The notes below the pieces were generated by a model. The model was not told the DNA's origin. It worked only from the letters and a program-made list of their open reading frames with translations, and ran no database searches. Shown in pieces: positions 25,739 to 35,131 of a stretch of 37,008 bases of DNA. The number at the start of each line of letters is the position of its first letter. Positions within the stretch are counted from its first letter, which is position 1. A program made the position numbers and the translations under genes. Source of the DNA: Aporhodopirellula aestuarii (GTDB lineage Bacteria; Planctomycetota; Planctomycetia; Pirellulales; Pirellulaceae). The stretch is from NCBI RefSeq assembly GCF_023701485.1, contig NZ_JAMQBK010000117.1:1-37008 (forward strand), in the 5' to 3' direction.

Positions 25739-26458
25739 CTACCATTGCAATTCACTCGCATTCACTTTGGAAACGTTCATCTCAACCGATGCGATTTGAC
25801 CATCGGACAACGCGATCACGCGATCGGCCATCTGTGCGATCGACGCGTTGTGCGTGATCACTGCCGTCGTGGTCCCCAGTTCGCGATTGATACGAGCGAT
25901 CGCTTCGAGCACCACGATGCCGGTGTGGACGTCGAGTGCGCCGGTCGGTTCGTCACACAACAGAACTTGCGGGTTTTTGGCGATCGCCCGAGCAATCGCC
26001 ACCCGCTGCTGCTCACCACCGGACAGTTGGGCGGGAAAGTGATTCGCCCGCTCACGCAGCCCCACGATCTCTAATGCATCCATCGCATCGATCGGCGAGA
26101 CCGCGATCTCGGTAATTAGCTCAATGTTCTCCCGCGCTGTCAGACTCGGTATCAAATTGTAAAACTGAAACACGAAACCAACATGATCGCGGCGGTATCG
26201 CGTGAGCTCTCTGTCATCACTCGCCGTTAAGTCGGTGTCGAGATAAAAGACTTGCCCGGACGTTGGCGTATCAAGTCCGCCTAAGATATTCAACAACGTC
26301 GATTTACCGCTGCCCGACGCACCGAGCAACACCACAAACTCGCTCTCGACAAGTTCCAAGTTCACCCCGCGCAGCGCTCGAACTTCGACCTCACCCATTT
26401 GATACGTTTTGGTCAGGTCAACGGTACGAAAGACAGTCGTCTTGGTCGCGGAACTCAT
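25739..26458 (-). CDS. ABC transporter ATP-binding protein (LolD/MacB type)
   Basis: 239 residues with a complete nucleotide-binding domain: Walker A GASGSGKS at 46-53, Q-loop Q98 in FVFQFYNLIPSLT, signature LSGGEQQRVAIARA at 145-158, Walker B LLCDEPTGALD with catalytic E170, and the H-loop His in AVITHN. The FYNLIPSLTARENI run is typical of the LolD/MacB/FtsE group. The ATG follows the TGA of the DUF4139-like gene with no gap (TGAATG), so coupling is strong. The permease starts 58 nt further on. Confidence 0.95.
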   Translation of the reverse strand: MSSATKTTVFRTVDLTKTYQMGEVEVRALRGVNLELVESEFVVLLGASGSGKSTLLNILGGLDTPTSGQVFYLDTDLTASDDRELTRYRRDHVGFVFQFYNLIPSLTARENIELITEIAVSPIDAMDALEIVGLRERANHFPAQLSGGEQQRVAIARAIAKNPQVLLCDEPTGALDVHTGIVVLEAIARINRELGTTTAVITHNASIAQMADRVIALSDGQIASVEMNVSKVNASELQW

Positions 26459-28780
26459 TCAATTCCCGAAGGGATCACCACTGGAAGGATTTTCGCTCGC
26501 CGGCGGCGTGGACGGTTTGAGCGGTGACTTGTCGTCAACGGGCTCGATCATTGGTGAAAACGTTTGATCGATGTTATCCACATTCGGTACAAACGCTCTC
26601 AGCGGTGAAAGCTCCTTCGGTAAATCGCGGGGCATACCGAGGGCACCGAGCAAGTCTCGTCGAGTTGTAGCCAAGGTGAGCATTTGTTGTTCGGCTTGCT
26701 CGCGGCGAGTCTCGAGTTCGAGGATGCGTGTTTGATAGCGAGCCAGCACTTCTTTGGGCAACGTGATCGGGCTGGTCGATCTTGTAAACTGATTACTGAC
26801 CCGCTCGATCTCCGAAATCAATTCTTTGCGCATCGCGAGTAGGTCGCCCAGCACACGGTTGGTATCGTCGAGTTTTCGTCGCTGCGACAGGACTTCGCTC
26901 AGCCGCTTCTTGAGTGCGTCGTCCCAATATTCTTCGGCGAGCCAGTTTTCGAGCTGCGTCAGCGAAACCGTGCCCCACTGACTGACATCGGTGCTGCTGC
27001 GCTGCTCAACGGTTTCCTGTGTTCTCGATTTCCCGTCCGCGATGTTGAATCGGATCCGATGGAATTCGTCCGCTTTTTCAACCGTTACCTCGTCGTCCTG
27101 AGGCACCTGAATCTCATAGGGCGATAACGGCAATGGAATCTCCAACACAACATCACGATCTTCGCCCGATCGGTTGAGCACTTCATACTTTCGCACACGT
27201 CGATGCAACGTAACGACCTCAATTCGATGGCGTTTCTCGTCAATCGTCATCGACTGCGGTTCGGCGCTGATGGCAATTCTCGATGGTGTCACACGCACTC
27301 CGCCATCCATCGCATAACCGACCAACCGTTTCGTTTGCGGCCCCAGTGCCGGCAGCACGACTTCACCGAGGATCGCCCTTTGTCGCTCTCCCGCCATCAC
27401 ACTGAGCGGCCCCGCCGGTAGCAAGGCCGACGTTTCATTCTCAACTTCCAAACACAACAACGTCGCGGTCGGATGATAGGACTCGCGATAAACCGATACC
27501 TCCTCGATGGTGACGGGGGCGATCTCGGTATCAAGCAAGGCGGTTTTGCCGTCCAATAAATCAACTGCGTCAAATTGCAATTGCAACGTGCTGCCCGCTG
27601 GCGCCGATGGCGTCTCGTCGAACAACTGATTAAACGACGCGAACGCATCTTCGCCCGCCGATTCGGATGGGTCATTCCGTGATTGAATCGCGCCGATGGC
27701 GCCGCCACCACCGCCCATTCCGCCTCCCCCCATGCCGCCCATCGCGCCACCGCCAAACGGCTCGCCCATGAATAGATCCACGCCATCCCATTCCGATCCG
27801 TCAGACATTCCGCTTTGCGCAGACGATTGCATGTCACCGAGCGATTCACCAAACGAGGGTGCGATTCCGGCGTGACTCGAAGGACGTTTCAATTTTTCCA
27901 AGCGGGCCCGTGATACCGATCGAAGATCCATCGTGAACAAGACAGGATTTCCGTCGAGCAGGTGCAATTGGACACCCTCCCAATCGATCCCAGACGTATT
28001 GTCGACGATGCTCCTGTGAATCAAATGGTCACCTTCGACCCGGTAACTGACCTTCCACATTGGCACCGATCGCATCACCCCCACCGTGACCTCGCGTGAC
28101 GGTCCCGAAGCGAAAACGAACTCAACGTCTTGGCGAGGCAATTCAACCGGATTGCCTGACTCGGCGAGCGTCGCGTTCAATCGTTCATTAAATGCCGCAT
28201 CGGTTGGACGAATCGTGGCGATTTCCTCCACTAACTCAGTCTGCAACCCAAGCTCGGTCAGCACGGTGATGTATTCACGATCCACGCTCACCTCACCGAC
28301 CAAATCAGCGTGCTGCTCGACCGAAACCAAAACGCCTTCGAGTTCCATGCCGGCATGCATTTTCGCTTTGATCGGTTGTCCCTTCATCGACATCAACAGA
28401 TCGCCGAACGTCCTCGTACTCGGACTGATCTCGAGTGGTTGGACGGGATCCGCTGGCGATGCGATTCGGATCTCACCCCCACCGGCAGGATCGATCAATC
28501 GGGACACTCGAATCGCTTCATCGAGTTCAAACTCACCGACGGGAATACGGAACACCCCTGCCCCATCCACCGTGCCGGTGTACTCAAACCAACCTTTCCC
28601 AGCGGCGTGCAATGTCACCGACGTGAGCTTGAGTTCGACGGACTCGGGCGTCTCGCTGCCAGCACGAACCTTCCCGGTTTCTTCGCCGCACAGAGTCAGC
28701 GGTAATGCCAACACGATCAGCAGCATGAATGGCCAACAGCGGAAAAGTATCATCGGGAATACCAAAGGAATTCGAAGCAT
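26459..28780 (-). CDS. Secreted DUF4139-like beta-rich protein with GGM insert
   Basis: About 773 residues from the ATG at 28780 (28753 is an alternative; the frame upstream to 28945 runs over the start of the divergent gene). A hydrophobic signal is followed by LTLCGEETG. The middle resembles DUF4139 proteins: WKVSYRVEGD, then DNTSGIDWEGVQLHLLDGNP, and later KYEVLNRSGEDRDVVLEIPLP. A Gly/Met-rich stretch (GGAMGGMGGGGMGGGGGA) interrupts the fold at about 345-365. The C-terminal about 200 residues are coiled-coil-like, and a Pro/Ser-rich tail ends the protein. The stop abuts the ATPase start, making it the first gene of the exporter operon. The function is unknown. Confidence 0.75.
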   Translation of the reverse strand: MLRIPLVFPMILFRCWPFMLLIVLALPLTLCGEETGKVRAGSETPESVELKLTSVTLHAAGKGWFEYTGTVDGAGVFRIPVGEFELDEAIRVSRLIDPAGGGEIRIASPADPVQPLEISPSTRTFGDLLMSMKGQPIKAKMHAGMELEGVLVSVEQHADLVGEVSVDREYITVLTELGLQTELVEEIATIRPTDAAFNERLNATLAESGNPVELPRQDVEFVFASGPSREVTVGVMRSVPMWKVSYRVEGDHLIHRSIVDNTSGIDWEGVQLHLLDGNPVLFTMDLRSVSRARLEKLKRPSSHAGIAPSFGESLGDMQSSAQSGMSDGSEWDGVDLFMGEPFGGGAMGGMGGGGMGGGGGAIGAIQSRNDPSESAGEDAFASFNQLFDETPSAPAGSTLQLQFDAVDLLDGKTALLDTEIAPVTIEEVSVYRESYHPTATLLCLEVENETSALLPAGPLSVMAGERQRAILGEVVLPALGPQTKRLVGYAMDGGVRVTPSRIAISAEPQSMTIDEKRHRIEVVTLHRRVRKYEVLNRSGEDRDVVLEIPLPLSPYEIQVPQDDEVTVEKADEFHRIRFNIADGKSRTQETVEQRSSTDVSQWGTVSLTQLENWLAEEYWDDALKKRLSEVLSQRRKLDDTNRVLGDLLAMRKELISEIERVSNQFTRSTSPITLPKEVLARYQTRILELETRREQAEQQMLTLATTRRDLLGALGMPRDLPKELSPLRAFVPNVDNIDQTFSPMIEPVDDKSPLKPSTPPASENPSSGDPFGN

Positions 28781-28928
28781 GAGCGAAGAAGGCGAAGCCA
28801 AACATTCATTGTAGTCCCTGGGCTGCGACCGTTGGGATTCGCCCCTCACTCCCGTCGTCCCAAGCGACGACCGGCTACAATAAAAGCCATTCATTCTCCC
28901 GCATGATTTCAGCAAGACGGAATCGCCC

Positions 28929-29762
28929 ATGAAGTTTCCATGCACTTCGGTTCGCTGCGCATCGCTCGCGTGTGTGGTCTGGATCAGCCTAATGGCGGGC
29001 CTCGCCGCTGTCGGCGAGGAAAATTCCGATCACACCTCTAACGTCAATTTCCCGCTTTTGAATCCAATCGTTGAGTCTTGGCCCGTCGATCCGGCTATGA
29101 GCCGCGATCAGGAACGCGAGATTTGGGTCAAGCTCTTTCGGTCCTACCATCCGCGACAATCGGAGATCCCGCTGAATCGTTGGGTCGCGGAGGTCACGCA
29201 CCAGTGCCCGATGGAAATCGACCGCGTCGCGTTTGAAACAATCGGACTCACGGAAGACACGCCGATTACGTTCCCGCCGCACGCCCCGCCACGTCCCCTG
29301 GTCGTCCACGCGATGCGGATGTTGCAAACACTCGAGTCCGTCATCGAGATTCGCAATGGCGCCGTTCTGATCACGACTGCGGAACGAGCCGCCGAATCAC
29401 TCGCGGTGCGGATCTACGATGTCACTGAAATCGTTCACCTAGGCGATGAAACATCGTCCCGTTTGGCGACCGAGCGTTTGATCAAAACGATCGAATACAC
29501 GATCGATCCTGAATCCTGGGAATCGCTCGGTGGGACGGGAATAATACTTAGCCAACGCGCACATCAAAAACATTTATTGTGCATCGCGGCGCCGACGCAA
29601 ATTCACTGGAAAGCTCAGATTTTGCTCGATCAATTGCATTCGATCGGCAACGGATCGCAGGGCACCGACATCGGCAATCGTCACTCGCATCGACGTGGTG
29701 GGAGTTCGCTCTATAGCTCGCGACTGCCCAAGATGAACGAATTGCCACGGTTTCAACCGTGA
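28929..29762 (+). CDS. Secreted protein with STN/secretin-like segment
   Basis: 277 residues. It has a signal peptide (CASLACVVWISLMAGLAAVG). The central part resembles repeated segments seen in planctomycete secreted proteins: MLQTLESVIEIRNGAVLITTAERAAES, then VRIYDVTEIVHL and IEYTIDPESWESLGGTG, then LLCIAAPTQIHWKAQILLDQL. This is the pattern of the short N-terminal (STN) and N-domains of secretins. No secretin pore domain is present, so it may be an accessory or orphan domain protein. A GACGGAA 8-14 nt upstream could be the ribosome site. It is divergent from the exporter operon. Confidence 0.65.
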   Translation: MKFPCTSVRCASLACVVWISLMAGLAAVGEENSDHTSNVNFPLLNPIVESWPVDPAMSRDQEREIWVKLFRSYHPRQSEIPLNRWVAEVTHQCPMEIDRVAFETIGLTEDTPITFPPHAPPRPLVVHAMRMLQTLESVIEIRNGAVLITTAERAAESLAVRIYDVTEIVHLGDETSSRLATERLIKTIEYTIDPESWESLGGTGIILSQRAHQKHLLCIAAPTQIHWKAQILLDQLHSIGNGSQGTDIGNRHSHRRGGSSLYSSRLPKMNELPRFQP

Positions 29763-30070
29763 TCGATTCGGCAATCATCAAACGTCGCGTTCAATAAAGG
29801 CACAAACATCATACTTTTGGCTTCCCCAAGCCACCGACCGGTATCGACTTCGTGCAAGTTGCAAAACGCGACAGAACGGGGTACACCCATTCAGTGATGC
29901 GAAGTAGCGACACATTAAGTTTCGAAAGAAATGTGAAATGGCGATGTTTCAGGACCAATGCTGGGTGGTGAATTTTCTGGCCCCTTGGGTAAGATGACGA
30001 AACGACATCCATCGGCAAGCGAGGCCGTGTCGTTCCCGCCACTCGCCTCTCCGGCCCACACACCAAGACG
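29763..30070. other. Intergenic region before the beta-helix gene
   Basis: 308 nt with no recognisable gene. A minus-strand open frame (29809-30222) overlaps the start of the next gene and has no domain. No clear terminator or promoter stands out. Confidence 0.5.
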
Positions 30071-33000
30071 ATGCTCATGCGATCGCTCCGCAGTTTCGCT
30101 TCCTGCGTATTTGTGTCCTTCTGTCTACTACAGACACTCTCGGCGACGATCCTTTCTTTCGATGCGTCACGAAGGACCAGCGCCAATGGTCCGCTCACAC
30201 GGACCAAAAACGCCAGTGCCACGTATTATGTTGACGCCTCCATAGGCAGCGATACCAACATCGGGACATCGATAGAGCGGCCGTTGGCAACCATCGGTGC
30301 GGCCGCGAACGTCGCCCGCGCCGGCGATTCAGTTCTCATCCGGGCGGGCATGTATCGTGAGACCGTGACGGTGCCGCGTTCGGGCACCGCCGAGTCGCCG
30401 ATCCGTTTTCAAGCCTACCAAGACGAGCAGGTCATCCTCAGCGGCTGCGACCCGGTCACGAACTGGAAACGACTGGGCAACAGCGACATCTGGGAAGCCA
30501 CCGTACCACCAAGCCCTTGGCCGGATGGGCGTGGCGAAACATTGTTTGTCGGAGGACTCCTGCGTTTTTCCGCACGCGAAAAAGGGGAGCACGATCCGCT
30601 GGATCTCAACCGTTGGGGACAAATTGAAAAGGGGCAACTGACGCGAGAGTCATTTGTCGCCCACGATCTGACAGGCCGTGGTGATGACTTTTTTAACGGT
30701 GCCACCGTGAATTTTCACGTTAACGACTGGACGATCGAACGCCGCCAAATCGCCGACTACGATTCCGCAACCGGACGCGTCACGTTTGACCGGCCGACCG
30801 GTCCGATTTCGCAAAAACAGCGACTGGGCTACTACATCGACTCCTCGGCCAAGCTGCTCGACGCACCTCGAGAATGGTTTCACAAAGGACACCGAATCTT
30901 TTACCGCACCGCGTCGGGCGAAGACGTCAACGATTTCGATATCGAGGTTCGCCGCCGGGCATTCGCTTTCGATCTACGCGACCGCAGCCACATCATCCTC
31001 TCCGGCTTGACCTTCCGTGGCGCGAGCATCCAAACCAACGAACAATCAAACTGGAACCGATACGCTGGCAATCGCTTCTACGCGTACGACAAAGACAACG
31101 TCGGAAGGTTCATTCTCGGCGGCAGTCACAACACGTTCCGCGACAACGAAGTGTCCCAGACATGGGGAAGCGCACTAACGGTTGGGCACACCAACAATCA
31201 AATCATCAACAACTACTTTCACGACATCGGTTACACCGGTACCGCACGGGTGGTGTCGATGAGTGGCGAACGTCACCTGGTCAGCCACAACACGGTCTCG
31301 AAATTTGCCCGCAGTTTTCTCGACGGTTTTCCCAACGACAGTGAGTTCGCGTACAACCTGTTCAAGGACGGCGGACGCCTCACATGGGATACCGGTGTCT
31401 TTGACGGAGATGCGGGTCGCGGGAACGGTGGTCGATGCATTATCCACCACAACGTGTTTCGCAGTTCCGAACGCAAAGGCATCTTCGCGGCCTTTTATTC
31501 AGGCACCGACCTCGTCATTCACCACAACATCATTTATGACGTCGGCCCCAACACGGTCCGACACGGATACCCCAACTTCCTTAAATACTATCACAACACC
31601 TTCATCGGTCCTGCGCCGCAGATGCATACCGATGTTGCCGATACCGCCGTTCAAACGAACATCAACAACAACTTGATGGTCGCCACCGATCGCTGCTTTT
31701 CGTTGGGAGTCGACTGCCGTGGCAACCATGCATACACGCCCTCAGATTTCATCAGCTTTGACACATTCGATTTCCGTCTCACGCCAGGATCGCCGGCGAT
31801 CGATTGCGGAGTCGTCTTGCCAGGGATTAACGACAACTACACCGGCGCCGCTCCCGACGCGGGCGCACTCGAATTAGGCGAGACGATGTGGAAGGTGGGT
31901 CATGATTTCCGCAACCCACCCACGCCGAAATTCCAATGGAAACACTTGCCTGGCACCAACCTGTTCGCCAACGGCCAATTCCAGTTCAAACCCCAAATGG
32001 TCGCCGCCGAATCACGACAGGAACTGACGGCCCGTCACAGCACACCTGATCAAACCGTTACCAACGGGATCAACAGCGAGGAGTGGTTGACCGAGGGATC
32101 CCCCACTTACATCGACGGGAACGCCTGGAACCAATTCAACATCGGCGTCGCTCGCTTTGGTAACCACGCAATGAGATTGCTTCCGGGCGACTCGATGCGG
32201 CGTACTTTTACCAACCTCAAGCCGAATACGTCGTACGTCGTTGCCGCCAACGTCAAACTGACCGACCGCCGGATCGAATGCAGCGTACCGGATGAACACC
32301 ACGGAACGCTGAATCGGGGAACGCACCGAGGCGTGAAATATGTGGACGGAATATCGCCCGGGGGATGGATTTGTTTCGACGACGTCGACTTCGGCGTCGC
32401 CGGAAAGTACGACCAAATGGAACTTGTCTTTTCACGTCCACCACGTGAACCAGTCGAGACCGAGACGCTGATCGAAATCCGCGAAAACAACGCCAATGGC
32501 AAACGACTGGGTATATTCAACGCGCAAGCAAATGTCCACGACAGTTGGTATTCAGCGATCGCCGATATCACACCACTCGAAGGCAAGCATCGAATTTGCT
32601 TGGTACCAGTCAGCGACAACGCCACAACGCTTCGGTTTGCTAATGTGCGTTTGCGTTGTTCGGACATCGCCCCAGACCATCGGTTCACCATGGCTGCTCG
32701 TTCCTTTGGCCGATCGGATGTCAAAACGACCATCGGCGCAGCAGATTGGTTACCGAATTACGAATCGCTTACATTCACAACCGGCCCCACCGCGACCAGT
32801 TTTGAACTGCTGCTTCAAAATCGTGGTTGTTACGACGCCTATCTGGATCGGTTGGCCGTTTATCAACACAGCCCTCGCAAGCAACTTGCCGATGATACCG
32901 AGATACAGAACGAACTTGTTGACGGTGACCTCGTCGCCAGCGACGGCGAAATCCGCAGCGGTATCGGTCTGGATGGAAATCAGTGGTGGCAAGTTTCATT

Positions 33001-33799
33001 CCCCCAAACCGTCACGATCGGCCGCATCGAATTGTCAGGGCGAGACCGATTTTCGTTCAAAGGAAAACGTCATATCCGCGTGACCATTTGGGATCGCGGA
33101 CGCTACCAGCAAGGCAAACTGCTGTGGTCGAAAACATGGAAGGCCGACAACGATTTCTGGAAGTCCGGCGTCTTTATTTTGACCGGCAACGAAATTTCGG
33201 AGAACCAAAGCACACGCTTGGCGAGCGTGCCCGCACTGCTCGTTCGTGTGGAAACGGTCGGATTCGAATCGCCTACTGTCAAGACACTGGGGCTAACGAA
33301 TGCCAGAATCTTCGCCGACTCCACCCACCCCTCCAATCAGAACGTCGCCCACCGAGGCAAAGCAAGTCAATCGAGCGATCATTATGTCGTCGACGGCAAA
33401 GCGGACTTGGCAATCAACGGCGACATCTTTGCAGCGGCACAATTCACTTCCACCCAATTTTCAAAAACCCCGTGGTGGCAGGTGGAGCTGGATACATCGC
33501 CCACGATTGACCAGATTCGAATCTTCAACCGTACCGATGCTGCTGAACGAATCGGATCGTTCCGCGTTTCGGTATGGGATCGACATCCCGATGAGGGCGG
33601 CCACGAGCTGTGGGCACGCAACTACTTCTTTAGCCGTGGTGACATTCCGCCAGGAGGTTCGCTGACGATTCACGGGCGAGACAGCGACGGCAACCGGCGA
33701 CTCGATTCCGTAAAAAAGGCAAGGGTCATCCGCGTGCAAAAGACGGACAACGGCATGTTATCGCTCGTCGAAGTCCAGGTCTGGGCCAAAGACCGATAG
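30071..33799 (+). CDS. Large secreted right-handed beta-helix protein with discoidin-like domains
   Basis: 1242 residues. A signal peptide (FASCVFVSFCLLQTLSA) is followed by YYVDASIGSDTNIGTSIERPLATIGAAANVARAG, a DUF1565-type opening of beta-helix proteins, then MYRETVTVPRSG. Repeated rungs with Asn/His (e.g. HNTVSKFARSF, IHHNVFRSSERKG, IHHNIIYDV) run to about 560, closing with SPAIDCG...DAGALELG. Carbohydrate-binding-type beta-sandwich regions follow (about 600-900). Two F5/8 type C (discoidin)-like modules end the protein (about 910-1060 and 1080-1242; NQWWQVSFP and TPWWQVELD mark their cores). The likely role is binding or cleaving a polysaccharide outside the cell, as in PL6-like lyases; catalytic residues cannot be assigned. 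Confidence 0.85.
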   Translation: MLMRSLRSFASCVFVSFCLLQTLSATILSFDASRRTSANGPLTRTKNASATYYVDASIGSDTNIGTSIERPLATIGAAANVARAGDSVLIRAGMYRETVTVPRSGTAESPIRFQAYQDEQVILSGCDPVTNWKRLGNSDIWEATVPPSPWPDGRGETLFVGGLLRFSAREKGEHDPLDLNRWGQIEKGQLTRESFVAHDLTGRGDDFFNGATVNFHVNDWTIERRQIADYDSATGRVTFDRPTGPISQKQRLGYYIDSSAKLLDAPREWFHKGHRIFYRTASGEDVNDFDIEVRRRAFAFDLRDRSHIILSGLTFRGASIQTNEQSNWNRYAGNRFYAYDKDNVGRFILGGSHNTFRDNEVSQTWGSALTVGHTNNQIINNYFHDIGYTGTARVVSMSGERHLVSHNTVSKFARSFLDGFPNDSEFAYNLFKDGGRLTWDTGVFDGDAGRGNGGRCIIHHNVFRSSERKGIFAAFYSGTDLVIHHNIIYDVGPNTVRHGYPNFLKYYHNTFIGPAPQMHTDVADTAVQTNINNNLMVATDRCFSLGVDCRGNHAYTPSDFISFDTFDFRLTPGSPAIDCGVVLPGINDNYTGAAPDAGALELGETMWKVGHDFRNPPTPKFQWKHLPGTNLFANGQFQFKPQMVAAESRQELTARHSTPDQTVTNGINSEEWLTEGSPTYIDGNAWNQFNIGVARFGNHAMRLLPGDSMRRTFTNLKPNTSYVVAANVKLTDRRIECSVPDEHHGTLNRGTHRGVKYVDGISPGGWICFDDVDFGVAGKYDQMELVFSRPPREPVETETLIEIRENNANGKRLGIFNAQANVHDSWYSAIADITPLEGKHRICLVPVSDNATTLRFANVRLRCSDIAPDHRFTMAARSFGRSDVKTTIGAADWLPNYESLTFTTGPTATSFELLLQNRGCYDAYLDRLAVYQHSPRKQLADDTEIQNELVDGDLVASDGEIRSGIGLDGNQWWQVSFPQTVTIGRIELSGRDRFSFKGKRHIRVTIWDRGRYQQGKLLWSKTWKADNDFWKSGVFILTGNEISENQSTRLASVPALLVRVETVGFESPTVKTLGLTNARIFADSTHPSNQNVAHRGKASQSSDHYVVDGKADLAINGDIFAAAQFTSTQFSKTPWWQVELDTSPTIDQIRIFNRTDAAERIGSFRVSVWDRHPDEGGHELWARNYFFSRGDIPPGGSLTIHGRDSDGNRRLDSVKKARVIRVQKTDNGMLSLVEVQVWAKDR

Positions 33800-33831
33800 C
33801 CAGTCTAACGACGAAAGTTCCGCTTCGTCCG

Positions 33832-34962
33832 TTAGGGTGTACTCGCATCCGTTTTTTTGCCAATGCTGCCTCGGTTGCGCCGCAACTGACCGCAGGCGGC
33901 GTCGATCTCGTCGCCTTTCTTTTGACGAAACATCACGTTGATTCCTGAAACCTCGAGGATTTGACGGAATCGCGCGATCGAGTCTTTTCGTGGTGTTCGA
34001 TACGGCAAACCTTCCACCGGGTTGTATGGGATGACGTTCATCATCACCGATCGACCACGCAGAACTCGCACCAGCTCGTGGGCACATGATTCCGAATCGT
34101 TCACACCGCCCAACAAAACGTACTCAAACGTGAGCCGTCGCCCCGAACTTGTGAAATAGCGATCCGCAGCCGCGAGCACCGGCTCGATTCCGATTTTCTT
34201 GTTCACCGGAACGAGTCGACTGCGGAGTTCATCGTTGGGGGCATGCAAACTCACGGCGAGGTTGTAGGGAATCCCCGTCGCAGCGAGCTTGTCAATCGCG
34301 GGCGGCAACCCGACCGTGCTGATCGTGATCCGCCGAGGGCTGATGCCGAGGCCTTCGGGATTGCGTGCGACGTCCAACGCGCCGAGCACGCCAGGAAGAT
34401 TCGCCAGCGGTTCGCCCATGCCCATCATCACGATATGACTGAGACGTTCTTCTGCGGGCAGCCGGTGTTGCAACCGCAGCATTTGTTCAAGAATCTCACC
34501 GCGGGTCAGGTTGCGATCGACGCCGTCGAGCCCGCTGGCGCAGAACACACACCCCATCGCGCACCCGACCTGGCTACTCACGCAGATACTCCGCCGATCA
34601 CCGTCACGCAACAACACGCACTCAACTTCACCGCCATCGGCTAGGCGAACGAGAATCTTTTCAGTGCCATCACGCGATGTCGAAACGTGAGCTTCGGAAG
34701 CTTGAAACACATCGAATGACTCCGCTAACTCGCCCCGCAATTTTGCGGGCAGATCTGACATCATCTCGAAAGCCGTCGCTCGACCGGAATACAGCCAGCG
34801 ACGGATCTGCTTGCCGCGAAACGCCGGATAGCCGCGATCGGATAGCCACGTCCCCAGTACATCGTCGGTGACGTTGAGCAGGTGCTGCTTCCGAGGACGG
34901 GAAGCCGCTTCGTCGTCCGGGTGAGCGGAGTTGGTCTCTGGCAAAACGGGGAGCGAGGTCAT
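33832..34962 (-). CDS. rlmN: 23S rRNA (adenine-2503-C2)-methyltransferase RlmN
   Basis: 376 residues. Radical SAM enzyme that methylates A2503 of 23S rRNA and, in E. coli, A37 of some tRNAs. The cluster motif CAMGCVFC (C134, C138, C141) is intact, as are C127 in ICVSSQVGC and C357 in EIDAACGQLR, the two Cys that carry out methyl transfer. Further family marks are MMGMGEPLANL, SLHAPNDELRSRLVPVNKK, and VIPYNPVEGLPYRTP. The last of these, together with the N-terminal region, points to RlmN rather than Cfr, though the two are close. Convergent with the beta-helix gene; 32 nt lie between the two stops. Confidence 0.96.
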   Translation of the reverse strand: MTSLPVLPETNSAHPDDEAASRPRKQHLLNVTDDVLGTWLSDRGYPAFRGKQIRRWLYSGRATAFEMMSDLPAKLRGELAESFDVFQASEAHVSTSRDGTEKILVRLADGGEVECVLLRDGDRRSICVSSQVGCAMGCVFCASGLDGVDRNLTRGEILEQMLRLQHRLPAEERLSHIVMMGMGEPLANLPGVLGALDVARNPEGLGISPRRITISTVGLPPAIDKLAATGIPYNLAVSLHAPNDELRSRLVPVNKKIGIEPVLAAADRYFTSSGRRLTFEYVLLGGVNDSESCAHELVRVLRGRSVMMNVIPYNPVEGLPYRTPRKDSIARFRQILEVSGINVMFRQKKGDEIDAACGQLRRNRGSIGKKTDASTP

Positions 34963-35131
34963 GGCGAGGACGCGTGGGAGGACACTTGGCGAAATGGGAA
35001 CGCATTACGATACGCGGTGCCAAGCGGATGCACCAGTCAAAATGCTGCTCCCCTCGCCTGTTCACGGCTCGTACCGCCCCACTATCTCAAAAACACCGTA
35101 TCTGCGGACAACGTGGGCTTCGTCAGTCCTG

